DNA from: Cristatella mucedo | Lineage: Eukaryota > Bryozoa > Phylactolaemata > Cristatellidae | NCBI GenBank assembly: GCA_009760855.2 | Contig: WPIO01000019.1 | Coordinates: forward strand, 3,223,501 to 3,287,500 | Reading direction: 5' to 3' | Length of the DNA stretch: 64,000 nt | Shown here: positions 44,441 through 55,354 of the stretch, one piece after another | Numbering within the stretch: the first letter of the stretch is position 1 | Layout of the letters: every line of letters begins with the position of its first letter | Made by a program: the position numbers and the translations under genes | Notes under the pieces: model-generated | What the model was told of the DNA's origin: nothing | Seen by the model: only the letters and a program-made list of their open reading frames with translations | Database searches by the model: none

Positions 44441-46020
44441 GAAGTAATCGAGGTTAGATTAGTACCAACACGAGTCTCAATAAGAAGAACCGAGAGCAGA
44501 ACACGTGTGGAACCTGAGTACCTCGCGATTTTCCAAGGCGAGGGGACCAGACCGCTGAAGGACGCGGACTGGAGTCTTATCAAGAGTAGTAGCCACCCTT
44601 AGAGACCCAGGCTTCGTGAGCGTCTGCCTCTCGGCCGAAGCAGCCAGGTTTTCTGGTTAGCGGAGAATTTAATAGGTGGCTGTGCCAGAATGTAAACACT
44701 TTAACATGGGTTGATCAACAAGGGGCCGGGAGCAGCTGCCGCCGGAAGAGTTGCTTTTCTCTCGTGCGCTCAGGTACCAAGCCCCGCCCGAGAGATAAGG
44801 CACGACGAATACGAGTTGGTGGCAGTTGTCTCCCCTTGCACCAATAACGGCCGAAAAGTTCGCGGAGAGCTGACTGACAGGTTTGTTACCCAGCGCCACC
44901 CTTTAAGAAGGAACCTCGATGGTCACCCAAGAGTAAACACCAGGCGCACCGAGGTCGCGACTTTTATTACGCAGCGGCAGGTTAGTTCCGCATGCGTTGG
45001 TGCCGGGCGAAGCATCCGGTTCACTGTCGTATCCCGTCGAGCGGGCGAGTTGGACGGTTGACGAGGGCAGGTAGAACGAGCAGACGACATACTGCGCTGC
45101 CGTGGCCACATCGCTTTTGCCACGCCGCACCGCACTGCTCATTGCCTCCGGTGCTGTCACGAGCGCAGTCAGTCGTCTTACTATCGCACTCTCTCCGAAC
45201 TTTCGCGCGGACTCGCGTCAGCCAGACCGTACCATCGTGCTGCTGCCGCGCTTGCGTGAGGCAGAGCTTGCGCGACTTTGGCGACCCGATCTGCTCGACG
45301 CGATTCCTCTCGAGTCCGCCTCACGTGGCCAGGGTATAGTGGCACCGCTCTTTGCCTGAAGCTGGCTTGGCCCGTTGCGGTTAGGAGAGGGAAGAAGGGG
45401 CGAGACTGACGGATGCTGCCACCTTGCACCGCCGGCGGATTCGCGCCGGGACAGCCAGACTTCCAGAGGCGCTGCCCCCCCACTATGCTCAAAGGAGCGC
45501 TGCCAGGAATCTATTCGCGATGCTCCCGTCCGAACGGGCGTACCGTCTGAGCGTTGTTAACGGTGTGCAGGGATGGGCCACACAGCCGATTAGCATGCTC
45601 AATGAACGTTGCCCGTTCGTAGCTAGCAAATCCCGTTGACGCTCGAGTCAATTCCGGGGCCGAATGGCCGGCATAGCGTTTCAAACGGGTGTGTAGGCTG
45701 TCGGCGACCGATCGACGGGGTTAGGTTGCTAAGCCCTTTGCTCAGGATGGATGCCCAATTATTTTCGGCTTCTTGGTCGGCTGCGAAAGCCGCCAGCCTC
45801 ATTCGGACGTTGTGAATCCGAGCCACCGAGCCTCCCGCGTGACAAACCGCAAGCTACTTCGACTTTTCCCCAAAGTTCGCTTGTTTGGACCTTCGGGTAT
45901 GGTTTGGCGAGTTTGCATTTGTATCTGATCTGGGTCTGCATTTACAGAAAATACCTTGGTGACCGCGATCCACTCCCGGCAGAGGGGAGATTTTTCTGAA
46001 CGTTGTATGCTACTTGTGCA
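44441..46020. other. GC-rich segment with short open frames, unrecognised
   Basis: 44,700-45,560 is noticeably richer in G+C and CpG than its surroundings. The plus frame at 45,102-45,359 (LLPRLREAELARLWRPDLLD) is the most protein-like. It could be a CpG-island first exon or a decayed retroelement; no family motif decides this. Confidence 0.25.
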
Positions 46021-46024
46021 CGCT

Positions 46025-46025
<1 letters not shown>

Positions 46026-46117
<92 letters not shown>
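46026..46117. repeat. (TG)n microsatellite
   Basis: About 90 bp of uninterrupted TG dinucleotides. Frames through it are artefacts. Confidence 0.98.
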
Positions 46118-46645
46118 CTTCAGTAATACCAGAGCTCCTTGCAATGGCTGGTGCCTGTATTACAGGTATGCCTGTCACAGCCAGCCCCTGGGCTCTCAGC
46201 ATTAACTGGCCTTCGCGGCTTAAAGTTGAGCAGCAGCAGTACAGCTAAGGAAGCATCTCTTGTGTACCTTGTGATACGAATCTCTTGTGCACCAAGTCTC
46301 TAACCACAAGCCGTCAATGGTGGCAGTAATCGATTGAGCTTCTGGTTCCGAGGCTTGCTTTGTTTGAGATTTTCCGGTCTCCTTTCGATTCCATGTCCAC
46401 AAATTTGGCATTTTCTGGTGCTGGATGATTTTATTACTAATTTCGTTAGCCCAACCGATCAAGCCCGTCCCCAATTTCGCACATTGGCTGATTCATTTTC
46501 TGTGATGTCTCATGTTTATGGCCCCACTCACAACATAGGTCACACTCACTCGATCAAGTATTTTCCTGTGCGATTGTGTGCTGTCGACTCCTACTATGGC
46601 AAAATTATGCACATTGACCACATATAAACCTCTTTCCGTCTGCAG

Positions 46646-46923
46646 TGTGTATATTGAACACATATGGAAGTCAAGAAACGTTAAGAGCCTCGTTATTGAA
46701 CTGCTTGCAAACATTATCTTCCTCACCACTTGTGCTCAATCCTTCATCCTGGTTGCCCTCTCTGGTGGAATGCCACAGCACGTTGCTTGCTGGTGTTTTT
46801 GACGAGTTTGATATTCTGACTAGCACAATTTACGTCAACAGCCAGATGGTTCATGGTTACTACAGGGTTAACATAGCCAGAGCTTCAAAGCGCAAGCTTG
46901 AAAAATCACAAGCTCAGAGCTGA
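46646..46923 (+). other. Possible terminal exon of an unrecognised gene
   Basis: A strong acceptor (CTCTTTCCGTCTGCAG|TG) is followed by 92 open codons ending in TGA. The product includes LLAGVFDEFDILTSTIYVNS and MVHGYYRVNIARASKRKLEK. No family is recognised, and preceding exons were not found. Confidence 0.3.
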
Positions 46924-47842
46924 CTGTTCATCGACTGCCATGTGAGTACTATTGTAGGTCGCACCAATCAAGCCTAGCTAAGGTAGATTCTGACTTTTTA
47001 AGAACATAGTGGAATCATGGATTTGTAATAAAAAATTGTTGATGTTGACCATCAGCCATGTCCTTAACTGCTCACAGGACAGCTCACCATACCAAGCGAT
47101 TCTTGCATTGATCTAGTAGATAGTTTCTCTAGCTGGTTGTCAGCAAGAACTTTGTCTGCGCAATAGATAATATCAGGGAGTCCATCTCCAAGAGAACAAC
47201 CTCGATTGAGTCTTCCACATCCATTCCTTGGTCTACCTCAATGTCTGCCTTTGAGCCTGAATGATACTGCTGGTTTTGACTGTGTTAGAGGAGCTGCTGT
47301 CACACATGAATACCAGTCAACGATCCTGACCAGGACACGTTTTCTGTTGATATAGCAGGGCAAAGGTCACGTAGGCGACTGTCTTGTGCTTGTGCTGATA
47401 CGTGGAGAAGTTTTCTATTTTTATAATCTGATACTGACATTTTTCAACCGATACCCTAACACTGAAGTCGATGTCGATACGTTCGAGAGCAGCTGTGGAT
47501 GTAGGTATGTCATAAACAGGTTTTCCCAAGATGCATTTTGCATACCCTGCATACTACCCTGTGCCAGTGACCAGATCTGACCCAATAGCAAAGCCACTCA
47601 AGGACCATTTGGAGTTCTTAGTTGCAACTGGTCGAGTTTAATACGCTGGCCAAAAGCCATCCTCAATTCCACAGAAAACAACGCATCCTTGAACGATATG
47701 TTGGGGCACATGAGCTGACGTGCCTACGATCTCGGATTTTAGTTAATTCCGGGTTTTAGTTAATTCCGGGTTTTAGTTAATTTCCGGTTTTCTGTTGCCA
47801 GATTCTAGCCTAGGCTGTGCACTGCAATGGTGCTGCTGTAGG
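46924..47842. other. No recognised gene; short tandem repeat at 47,737-47,795
   Basis: A 20-bp unit (GGGTTTTAGTTAATTCCGGG-like) occurs about three times at 47,737-47,795. Nothing else is supported. Confidence 0.55.
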
Positions 47843-48420
47843 ACTAACGATAATAATAATGATAATACAAAAGTATTTGTATGACACCTCAAGAGGCATC
47901 ACTCCTAGGAGATTTACATGTATTAGAAAGGAAGTATGTCACTTGGTTAGTGATGACATGCACAGTGTCAGCGTGCTCAAACATACAAAGAAGAATTCAC
48001 ACAGACGTTGCAAAGGCTGTGAAAGGTTGGTTTTCGGCTTATTTTTTCGTGCCACCAAGTCAGGGGATGTCGGGACTTCAGCCGGTGGTGAGTTCTAGGC
48101 TTTGGATGCATTGGAACTGAAGGCATGGTCTCTAAAGGATTTGAAGTTGGTTAGAGGTACAACCAGATAGCCATTGTCAGACGAGTGGATAATGCAATGA
48201 AGAGACCTGGTTAGGAAGCACCTCAGATAGGTATGCTGGAGTAAGAGAATGACGATAGCTAAAAGTGAGTGACAGTACTGTGAAGTCGGTATGCTGTTTG
48301 ATAGAGAGCTAGTGCAGGTCGACAGGAAGTGGTCTAGCAAGGCAGCAGCAACGTTTGCGACAGGAAAGCCTGTCTGGGGAGTTTTGCACCAACTTTACAC
48401 AGGCAGGAAGGCTTTCAAGG
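47843..48420 (-). mobile_element. Diverged L2-like LINE copy
   Basis: Complement retains the family 3' module and frames such as FKSFRDHAFSSNASKA and LVQNSPDRLSCRKRCCCLAR, equivalent to [13 protein letters not shown] and [17 protein letters not shown] of family B, but with many changes. Confidence 0.75.
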
Positions 48421-48691
48421 AGAATAGAGCCCCACATCAATAATTTCACTTCAGTGCGTGCACTCGCGACCACGTGAGCTGCCTCATGTGTGAGCCGCTT
48501 TGCGTACCACTCTGTCAGCAAGCATGTGGATGATTGTTTAGAGCGAATGATATGGGACGTGTTAGCTCCTGCCCATCCGGCATTACTTCTTTAGAGACAT
48601 TTGCTGCAGCAGCTGAAGTTGCACTGACCGCTCGACTCGCAGCTGGGTGCGCTTTTCGCCTTCAGTGGTTCAATATCGATAACACCTGTGG

Positions 48692-49368
48692 CTTTGAAAC
48701 TTGGATTAAGGCGTAATATCAAGAAAATACTTATACAATTGGTCCAACAATCGAATTTTTGTCTAGGGTACTTTCAAAAGGCAAACATTTTTAGAAATGG
48801 GATAAAGTTGGAACTACTTTTAAATAGAAGAAATTTTTTTTTATACATAGCCCTGATTGCCGAAAATAAAACTCCAGGATGTTTGATAGTATGTATAGCT
48901 AAACTTATCAAACCGAAATCAGAAATAAACTAGCCCGATATTGTTCAGGCAGAGCAGAGGTTAACTCACTTTTCAAATTTCGCAAGCATCCGTGAAGTAT
49001 TTCCCGAGTTATTCATTTCAAGGCGCAAAGCTACACCGTAAATGAAGCAGCAAACAAGTCACGAGCATTCACCTCAACAAGCTCCACACATGTACTTCGA
49101 TCTACCAAGGGTCTACAAGTTGAGGCAGAAGTCGCATATGTTGCAGAGATCGGTAAATTTGTCATTTGTAGATATGTTGCTTCCGGTTTACATTCGGTTT
49201 AGGCACGGTTTGCATAATCATTTTTTCTCACACGTGGAAGTCGTCAGAACTTCCGATCCCAGTTCTAACACACTTGTCTTTTGAATGGTACCCTAGACAA
49301 ATACTCGATTGTTGGACCAATTTTATAAGTATTTTCTTGATCTTCGGCGTTAGCTCTGGATTTTAAAC
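48692..49368. mobile_element. MITE-like element with long terminal inverted repeats
   Basis: The left arm AATATCAAGAAAATACTTAT, then ATTGGTCCAACAATCGA and TGTCTAGGGTAC (48,716-48,772), is repeated as the complement at 49,289-49,344 with only a few mismatches. Weaker pairing extends arms to roughly 110 bp. The ~430-bp centre has no transposase. Exact ends and target duplication are unclear, so the superfamily is not assigned. Confidence 0.82.
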
Positions 49369-49436
49369 AGATAACTCATACCTCATCGTTTGCCAGTGCT
49401 GCATTGTGTCAACTAAAGTAAAGCATAGGTAGGGGT

Positions 49437-49545
49437 CAGCTGATTCGACAGCCTTATTCATTAGGGCCTTCTTGGCTATCACTTCTGCTTGCAGTGGGCA
49501 ATATAGGATTGCCGGCTGAAGGACTAGGAGCCACTACATGTGCTG
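49437..49545 (-). mobile_element. SINE-2 relic
   Basis: Shares AGCTGATTCGACAGCCTTATT and CAGTGGGCAATATAGGATTG with the copy at 4.4 kb. The tRNA-like region is decayed. Confidence 0.5.
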
Positions 49546-49904
49546 CACCAAGTGTGAACACTACAGCTGTTTGGTGTTTTGCAGACCACGAATGGGTGGG
49601 CCTGTAAGTCAACGGCTGCATAGCCAAGTCCTCCCATCGTTTGGAGTGCTAGGGACCAGAGTCACAACCAGGATTAACCTAATGAGGGACCTGATTTTGT
49701 CGTCGCCATAGGCAGCCAACCAGAGTAATGCTGAATGGACGAATCAGGCGACACGCTGGCCTTCTCTTTGGCATCGGTCCAAGCTCACTAAACTTGTCTC
49801 ACTCTCATTCGTTCTCATTCGTCCCTTTTTATTTTCTTTGACTGCTTCTTGTGCAGTAAGGATATCTACCAATCTGCCTAGCTTGAAAGTACTGCTAGCA
49901 TCTA

Positions 49905-50650
49905 CTCTCCAACTGCCGACTATGGCACATCTTTTTCAGCGGTCCTGAACTGCTACTTCTATGCTACTCACTACCTCAACTGCTCTCCTAACTCTGCTAT
50001 GCTTCCCACTCTCTCTTTGTTGCGTGAGACGAAGTCTGTTTCATTCTATGGCTCCAGCCTATCTTTCAGATATACTACCCCATCAGGCAAAGCATCGTAC
50101 CACTCGCTTTTCGGAATCCAACAGTCTAGAAATACCTCGTACAAACCTTAAATCCTTTGGAGACCGTGCATTTAGCTCGTATGCTCCCAAAGCCTGGAAC
50201 TCCCTCCCGACCTGCATCAGAACATCCCCTGACCTGACCACATTTAAAAGAAACTTAAAAACATACCTATTTAGGACAGCATTTAGTGGGTCCTTGTGAT
50301 TCGTCCTTGATGTGCTTATGCGTGCTGACACTGTTCATGCTGCCACTAACCACATTTGCATGCTGACCCAGTGCATGTAACCCCTAACCATGTTATTCAT
50401 TTTGTTTGTTTTTCAAGCATGATTTTACTTACTATTCTATTGCGTATCACTTTGCAGCAAATGTAAAGCACCTAGAAAGAGATTAAGTTCTCTGAGGGCG
50501 CTTTATCAAGTGCAATATTATTATTATTATTATTACCGAATGCGTACCGAAAGCCGCTTAGGCTGTGAGTGCGCTATACAAAACTCTCCTGCGTAACACC
50601 CACACAGTCTTTATGACTTTGTGGAGTTACTGACGGAGGTACAAATAGCA
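49905..50650 (+). mobile_element. LINE family A 3' end interrupted by LINE family B
   Basis: 49,905-50,040 (CTGCTACTTCTATGCTACTC through GTGAGACGAAGTCTGTT) and 50,537-50,650 (CGAATGCGTACCGAAAGCCG through TTACTGACGGAGGTA) are contiguous in the family A copy at 33.8-34.0 kb. Here they are split by a family B copy. Confidence 0.82.
50041..50536 (+). mobile_element. L2-like LINE family B nested in LINE family A
   Basis: Starts in SLFHSMAPAYLSDILPHQAK, keeps an intact C-terminus ([20 protein letters not shown] ... TAFSGSL stop) and ends in ATT repeats at 50,515-50,536. Confidence 0.88.
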
Positions 50651-50664
50651 GGAGGTCATTAAAC

Positions 50665-50693
50665 GGGGGGGGGGGGGGGGGGGGGGGGGGGGG
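50665..50693. repeat. Poly-G tract, 29 G
   Basis: An uninterrupted homopolymer immediately after the LINE family A 3' end, followed by CGCGCGG. Confidence 0.95.
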
Positions 50694-52728
50694 CGCGCGG
50701 TGGCCGTGGAGGGAGCCTGAGTCACGAAAACCTGAGACACAACGAATCGCCAGTAAAAGCTGGGAGCGCTTGCTTAGTCCTGGGTGTGCGTATATATGCG
50801 TCTTCTGTATTTTCCTGTAGGTCACCCGAGAGTGCCGTGACTGGTTTTGAGTTATAGCCCGTGGAACCTTCATTTTGAATGTCTCGTTTTTGTGTTTCAG
50901 AGTCGATTCATTGGGATTAATTCTGTAACTAAAAAATTTTGCGGAGGCTCATTGATGCGAAAGTGCAGCTAGTTTGGTTCACCGCTTCTTCCTCCATCCT
51001 GCACTGCCCTCTGGACCGGCAGTGTAGGACCGGCAGCTGCGACAGCAGCTGCCGGTGCTACACTTCTTGGCCAAGTGACGTGACACTTTCTGTTTATTTT
51101 TGGTCAGCCAAGCAGCATGCCGTCCATTAAGGTTTTGGCTTTTCGTTAGCCCCTTTGTGAGATTGTAGATCCTGGCTGCAGAAAATGTGACAGCTGTTGT
51201 TAGCTAGCGATCAAGATCTCGGGCAAAGACTGCCGTGAACTGTGATGGTATAGAGGTCAAGGGTTGAGGCTAAGCAGCTTCCTGTCATAACGAGGCATCT
51301 CCCTCCGTGGGCTGCAAAGGCTGCCCTTACTGTGAGACCAGCTTCACTGGGACCAGCTTTAGTGAGGGCCAGCTCGTGCGCAGCGCTTCTGCCCCTGGTT
51401 TGGCCCAGGAGCTAATGTGCTCACCTTCAACGACGTGCTGCGGACTGCATCCGGCGGCTGCCGACTCTCCTGCATATTTGTGCAGAGGGCTGCTAAGACG
51501 TGACCGTGAGTGAGCAGACTATTGCCAGCAGTCACTGAAAGTGACTCGCCTATTTCCACTCGCTGACGGCTGATCGAGGCGAGAGAGGCACGGCTTCCTT
51601 CCCACCATGTCCATTGAAATGTTGCATGCGTTGAAATGCTGGTCCATGGAAATGTTGAATCCATTGAAATGTTGGACGGGTTGGGTACCAGTGTTAGTGA
51701 TGTAGCATCAATATTCTAGCTATGATACAGCTGCGGGCATGATAATTACTGCTGACTGGCAGTTCACAGTTTAGCCAATGCGTTTTTATTGAAACCACCG
51801 ATAGTGAAGGTAAACCCATGGCCGTTTTCACTTAATTAGGGCTTTTTGCAGCTTACTGAATGATATCCACTTGCCTAGATGCATGCTGGTGGTGGTGCTG
51901 GTACCGGTTTGATCATTGAAGAGCTATATGGCTGAATGTAACGATCCTCAGGCAAATTGCAACGGTTACAACATCCTCAGGTGGCATCTGCAGGGAAGCT
52001 AGCGCTGGTTTTAAAAGGGAAATATTCTTGCGATTCCGCAGGTGGAAGAATACAGAAACGCTTTGCCCCCTCCCCCCCCCAGAGATCGACCGCGAAGTGA
52101 TTGGTGCCCCCCCTCCCGCATCCAGCAGGTCACTTTAGCTCCACCAAGAGACTGACTCGGCAACCAGGCAGAAAGAAACCGGGGGGGGGGGGCACTCTGT
52201 ACACCGAAGTATATGGGCTGAAGGCTGAAAAAGTACCTGGGCTGCCGAGAAGATCTCAATAGCTTTCTCTTGACCTGGTGGCTCAGTTGCTCTTTTGTGG
52301 GCGGCTGCCCTTCTCCCAACGAGGACAACTCAAAGCTACACAGGTATCATGCAGCAGCAGCAGCAGCAGGTCGCCTAGCCAAGGGCTGGGATGACTGCAG
52401 CAGAAGGAGAGCAAGAGGATAAAGGAGAGGAGAAGCGCCCCAGCTCCTCTTGCTAGCACATGAACAGACAACCTTCATTTGCAATAAATAATAATAATAA
52501 TGCACTTGATCTGTGACAGCCGAGCTTTGTTTGCTTCTCTGCCTCAGCGCATGCAGTCACGTCCACCCCTCTCCCAGAAAACTGTACTCGCTTTTGTTTT
52601 GGTGTAGCTCGGCTAGTTTCTCCGTTGCCATAATGATTTTATTTATTTCGTATCTGACGTGCTCTTCCTCAGTATGAAGTACACGTATGCCATGTGCGTG
52701 CGTTTGTGCGTGTGCGTGGGCGCCTGTT
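50694..52728. other. No recognised gene
   Basis: Contains C- and G-runs at about 52,070-52,080 and 52,180-52,192, a (CAG)5-6 at about 52,352-52,369, and a tiny LINE tail at 52,487-52,513. No supported exon. Confidence 0.45.
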
Positions 52729-52909
<181 letters not shown>

Positions 52910-53392
52910 AACTGGGCCCCACACACAGGCGCACCTAGTTTCTGTGCTTAACTTCTGCTTTCGTTAGGACACTTCGATAATTGAACTTTTTCGGCCAGGC
53001 TTTATCGGTTTTTGCCGGCAGGGTGTCTTGCCTTTGTCTGATAAGGTAACGAAGCTGGGTTCTTCACGCACGTGCTGTTAATCAGCCTGCTGTGGTTTTG
53101 GCATTCTGTCTGCACTCGGCCCTGTAGTGTATTCGCCTAGTGCACTGGGCTTTCGTCTATTTTTATTTCCGCTCCTGGCCGCTCCGGTCGCTTTTGTTGG
53201 GTAGCTGCTTATGATTTGTCGACGTTCTAATAGCTGATTGCTGGGTGCAGCTTCTCTGCCCACTGCGGCAGGCAGTATGCCCACAAGCGAGGCTGCCTTT
53301 TCATTCCAGTGTTCGGCTGCCTTCTGCTGCCAGTGCTCGAGGTTCGGCTTTGCAGTAGGAAGCTGGCGACTTAAAGCGGGTCATTTCTTGTT

Positions 53393-53470
53393 ATGGCACT
53401 AATGGACTCACCTAACCATAGCAACACGATCGGTGGCAGCAACAGCAGCCTGCTGGGCTTACATGACAAG
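53393..53470 (+). other. Possible first coding exon of an unrecognised gene
   Basis: ATG followed by 26 codons (MALMDSPNHSNTIGGSNSSL, then LGLHDK) to donor GACAAG|GTAGGA, phase 0. The next candidate plus-strand exon (61,758) also starts at phase 0. Very short, so support is weak. Confidence 0.25.
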
Positions 53471-54257
53471 GTAGGATCTGCTTGCGAATCCACTGCTGCC
53501 TCTGCTGTCTTGGCTGCTTGGGCTTTGTTGCTGCAGCCGCTGCTGAGTTGTGCCGCCTGCACTTTGCCCGTCTTTAGTCAGCTGTTCCTCTGAGGAGGGA
53601 GCGGTTTGACAGTGGAGTGGGCAAGCCTTACATCAGGAACACCGTTGTTAGGTACAGTGCGCTTTCCGGGCTAGCTTGCTTTGCAGGCTATGAGGCTTTC
53701 GTGCAGTTGATATTGTTTGTCTTTTCACGACGGCTTTCCTTGCGCCACATAGCTTCGTCGTTAGTGCTTGCACCGGTCTGCGTTGGTCACACGCATATCG
53801 GTCCCATGCATTTTCCCCCATGCAATTGATTAAATCCCAGCAGCTTATTGAACCCATTTAATTTTTATACGTATTAATGAAGTAATCATGTTGCTAGTTA
53901 GAGGACGCTTGTTATTAGAATGAAACAGGGCTAATCGACCTAAGCCCATTTGATCTTGACGCCCGGCTTTGGCCAATTGAAAAATCTTGCCTGCCCGTGC
54001 CGTTTTGGAAGCAGTTGGATCTACCGGCAGCCTCGAAATAAAACTTAAAATCTATCTCGTCACTGTTTCCCTTTTCTGCACTATATGCTTGTTTTCTTGT
54101 GCTTGCTTCCTATCACCGCCGAACAGAAATCGGTTTTTGCTTGTATTTTGCTTGCTTGTGTTATTAATCTGGTTTAGGCGATGCTCAGACAGAATGGTTT
54201 GCTAACACAGCTGGCATGGAGAATCAGAAAATCCGAAAGACAGAGACAGACGGAGTA

Positions 54258-54286
54258 GAGCGACAGGGAGAGAGAGAGAGAGACGA

Positions 54287-54372
<86 letters not shown>
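54258..54372. repeat. (GA)n microsatellite
   Basis: GA repeats with a few GACGAAGG interruptions at both ends. It directly precedes a truncated LINE. Confidence 0.97.
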
Positions 54373-54373
<1 letters not shown>

Positions 54374-54434
54374 GAAGGAGAGAGGCAGAGGGAGAGAAGC
54401 AGACAAAGAAAGAAGTCAGGAAGAGTGAATGAAC

Positions 54435-55048
54435 CTCTGCAGCTAGGCTTGTCTGTCGTGAGCGGCGCAGTTGCCACATCTCACCGCTTCTTGCCGACCT
54501 GCAATGGCTCCAAGTCAAGCAATGAATCGATTTCAAGGTTCTGTCACTCACTTTTAGGTCCCTTCATTCTTTTACCCCAGCCTACCTATCAGATCTACTC
54601 CCCACCAGGCTATTTATCGTAACGCCTGCTTTTCGGAATCCAATTGTTTATCTATACCTCGTACAAACCTCAAATCCTTTAGAGACCGTGCATTTAGTTC
54701 GTATGCTCCCAAAGCCTGGAACTCCCTCCCGACTTGCATCGCGACATCTTACTTGACCACATTTAAAAAGAAACTAAAACACATCTATTTATGACAGCAT
54801 TTAGTGGGTCCCTGTGATTCGACCATTATGTTCTTATGCATGCTGACACTGCATGCTGCCACTAACCATACTTGCATGCTGACCCTGTGCATGTCACACC
54901 TAACCATATTATTCTTGTTGTGTATTCAGCATGCTACCACTAACCATTCGATCATGCTTCTTTTACAGCAAATGTAAGTGCCTAGAAAGAGGTTGAGTTC
55001 TGTGAGGGTGCCATCGCAAATGTATTATTATCATTATTATTATTATTA
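54435..55048 (+). mobile_element. L2-like LINE family B, 5'-truncated
   Basis: Begins TGCAGCTAGGCTTGTCTGTC ([11 protein letters not shown]), continues through the LQWLQVKQ and FGDRAFSS regions with frameshifts, and ends in (TTA)n at 55,025-55,048. Confidence 0.87.
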
Positions 55049-55199
55049 TGGGAGATGGAGACATAATAAACAAAAAGGGAGCCGGAGACAATCAGAAAGA
55101 GACAGAGATACTGATTGGAGGAGATAGAGGAGACAGAGAAACAGTCTAAAGACAGGGATACAAAGAGCAAGAGAGAAATTAGGAGGACGAAGACAGTGA

Positions 55200-55202
55200 G
55201 GT

Positions 55203-55238
<36 letters not shown>

Positions 55239-55239
55239 G

Positions 55240-55280
<41 letters not shown>
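55200..55280. repeat. (GACA)n and (GA)n compound microsatellite
   Basis: Five to six GACA units followed by a GA tract, in a longer purine-rich stretch from 55,048 to 55,290. Confidence 0.96.
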
Positions 55281-55281
<1 letters not shown>

Positions 55282-55354
55282 GTGAGGGGGAAACGAATGA
55301 ACGAGATTGGTTTCAAGACAAAGGGTATGTGACTCAATAAGGAATAATGATAGT

